NCBI GenBank assembly: GCA_900769795.1
Contig: CAAGHZ010000028.1
Coordinates: 4,238 to 68,237, forward strand
From: Clostridia bacterium
GTDB lineage: Bacteria > Bacillota > Clostridia > Monoglobales > Monoglobaceae
Reading direction: 5' to 3'
Length of the DNA: 64,000 nucleotides
Shown here piece by piece: positions 63,099 to 64,000 of this stretch; position 1 is the stretch's first letter; each line of letters begins with the position of its first letter. A program made the translations under genes and the position numbers. The notes beneath the pieces were generated by a model. It had not been told where the DNA came from. It ran no database searches and worked only from the letters and a program-made list of their open reading frames with translations.

Positions 63099-63745
63099 TA
63101 AGCAGTCACCTGCTTTCTGGATTTTGAAAATTCACTTTCGAAGGGGATGATTTTGATACCCAACTCTCTGTATGGTTTAAAGATGCTCTCAGGGGCCCTG
63201 CCATAAACAATTATAGTTTTGGGCGATAACTTATGCACCGTTTGAGCCAAACCGACTTGAAAGAAGACTTTATCCTCTTTACGTTTAATGCATCCATGAG
63301 TACCTACTGCGATGGTCTTGTTTTTCTCAATCCCGTCAAAGCAGAACGGGTACGTCCTCTCATCTCCAAACCTCACGTTTGGGATAATCTGAATCCCCTT
63401 GCCCTGCAGCCATGCTGCAATTGCTCTGCCTCTGTATGTATTCCACAGCTGCATACAAAGTGGCATATTTCTGTAAAGACTAAAATCAGGAGAGATAACC
63501 CCTTTAAACTTCTTTAATCTATGCAGATATTTACGAGGATTATGCCATAACCTCTCAAATTTGACATCCTGCTCATAAAAATGAACATAGCAGTCATAGT
63601 CTGTCCATTTTCGTGACATTGCTTTTGAAAAGGAAACAACTCTATCAGGAATTATATCACTTGTTTTTATTACAGGCAACTCATAAATTCCTACATATTC
63701 TGCATTCTTCACAAGAAATCCACGAAAAACATCGTGTTGTCTCAT
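63098..63745 (-). CDS. DUF4417 family protein
   Basis: A 215-residue protein with the DUF4417 core: DYDCYVHFYEQDVKFERLWH, SPDFSLYRNMPLCMQLWNTY, IIPNVRFGDERTYPFCFDGI, HGCIKRKED and LSPKTIIVYGRAPE. The family is common in Firmicutes chromosomes, phages and plasmids and has no known activity; conserved Asp, Arg and His residues suggest an enzyme. ATG 63745 is chosen, with AAAGGAA 9 bases before; a GTG three codons upstream is too close. It leads the toxin operon and shares the 22-bp upstream element with the virion cassette. Confidence 0.85.
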   Translation of the reverse strand: MRQHDVFRGFLVKNAEYVGIYELPVIKTSDIIPDRVVSFSKAMSRKWTDYDCYVHFYEQDVKFERLWHNPRKYLHRLKKFKGVISPDFSLYRNMPLCMQLWNTYRGRAIAAWLQGKGIQIIPNVRFGDERTYPFCFDGIEKNKTIAVGTHGCIKRKEDKVFFQVGLAQTVHKLSPKTIIVYGRAPESIFKPYRELGIKIIPFESEFSKSRKQVTA

Positions 63746-63802
63746 AGTTTTCACTTCCTTTGTTAAAATATGTTTTTATTTTTTTACATATTTTAACTCA
63801 GG

Positions 63803-63824
63803 TAAAAGTGTCATAGCGTGCCAT
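63803..63824 (-). repeat. 22-bp element shared with 9906-9927
   Basis: Exact reverse-orientation copy of the element before the phage virion cassette. Here it lies 57 bases before the DUF4417 start. Minus-strand ATGACA (63809-63814) could act as -35 with a weak TATGTA (63785-63790) 18 bases downstream. Confidence 0.75.
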
Positions 63825-63910
63825 TGTGGGGTTATACAATTATTTTATCACAAACACATCATTTTGTCGAGGGCAAAGGCCCCCTTGACGAGGGTTGGAA
63901 TGCATTAATG

Positions 63911-64000
63911 CATTCCGCGGGAGGAGCAAGCCCCTCCCCTACGTGATTGCATACATTTACATATTCGCAGAGGCAAATATTCGGCAGGAGCAAGCCCCTG
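63911..64000 (-). repeat. Dispersed hairpin repeat, copy 4, cut by the window edge
   Basis: Read on the minus strand: CAGGGGCTTGCTCCTGCC (from 64000), then GAATATTTGCCTCTGCGAAT, ATGTAAATGTATGCAATCAC, GTAG and a second hairpin GGGAGGGGCTTGCTCCTCCC. The spacers match copy 2 almost base for base, but here two hairpin units stand in tandem, so the array may continue beyond the window. A separate palindrome GGAATGCATTAATGCATTCC lies at 63897-63916. Confidence 0.8.

Noticed and set aside
9906..63824. The 22-bp repeat pair as attachment sites of a 54-kb mobile element
   Set aside because: The copies are in inverted, not direct, orientation, no integrase lies between them, and the interval is full of essential housekeeping genes.
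63897..63916. Palindrome GGAATGCATTAATGCATTCC as an operator of the DUF4417 operon
   Set aside because: It is over 150 bases upstream of the gene, next to the dispersed repeat, and not present before the virion cassette; it fits the repeat neighbourhood better.
1..64000. CRISPR arrays, tRNA or rRNA genes, insertion sequences
   Set aside because: No regularly spaced repeats, cloverleaf-like sequences, rRNA segments or transposase motifs were recognised while reading both strands.

Overview
The window reads as chromosomal DNA of an anaerobic, low-to-mid GC Gram-positive bacterium of the class Clostridia, probably gut-associated and uncultured. This is inferred from strong AGGAGG ribosome sites, near-consensus TTGACA/TATAAT promoters, an mraZ-led division and cell-wall cluster with a PASTA-tailed SpoVD/FtsI-type penicillin-binding protein, AddA recombination nuclease, mini-RNase III, a HydE maturase for [FeFe] hydrogenase, and glycosidases for host-type glycans. 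No tRNA, rRNA, CRISPR array, integrase or transposase was recognised.

Layout. 1-4834: end of an unknown gene, addA and a GT28 lipid glycosyltransferase. 4861-9845: a membrane GT2 glycosyltransferase, divergent typA, and a secreted copper-amine-oxidase-N-type protein. 9906-15822: a compact six-gene phage virion cassette (scaffold-like protein, N4-gp56 type major capsid protein, small protein, connector-like, beta-propeller-like and internal-virion-like proteins), closed off by terminators, with no terminase, portal, integrase or lysis gene. 15828-21155: GH38 mannosidase, AraC regulator and GH29 fucosidase. 21273-24922 (minus): phoH-ybeY-era-yqzL-recO. 25129-39782: the division/wall cluster mraZ-rsmH-ftsL-spoVD-murE-murF-mraY-ftsW-murG-murA-ftsQ-ftsZ, without murD, murC or ftsA. 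39796-49527: hydE, convergent TGS-less thrS, a lone ATPase domain with a small anchored protein, cysE-cysS-mrnC-yitT, and a split transketolase. 49692-55904: hisZG fusion-hisA-hisIE-comEA-like-yesL-like-dxs. 56023-61754: tlyA-nadK-recN-rseC-like-ABC-F. 61799-63824 (minus): DUF4417 gene, polymorphic toxin, immunity-like gene, and a truncated duplicate of the toxin's pre-toxin domain.

The most interesting structure joins two distant loci. An identical 22-bp element lies just upstream of the phage virion cassette (9906-9927) and, on the other strand, just upstream of the DUF4417-toxin-immunity operon (63803-63824). No other part of the two upstream regions is obviously alike. I infer a shared promoter or regulator site, which would place a capsid/tail cassette and a toxin module in one regulon. 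This could be a domesticated, dispersed phage-derived system such as a gene-transfer-agent-like or toxin-carrying particle. The sequence shows the repeat and the gene content; the common function is inference. At the toxin locus, two 140-bp direct repeats of the PT-TG domain flank an AT-rich toxin-tip plus immunity cassette, a layout expected from tip replacement by recombination.

A family of hairpin-bearing intergenic repeats recurs at 46631, 49541, 55924 (decayed) and 63911. Two genes, yqzL and murA, have ribosome sites that can be buried in hairpins.
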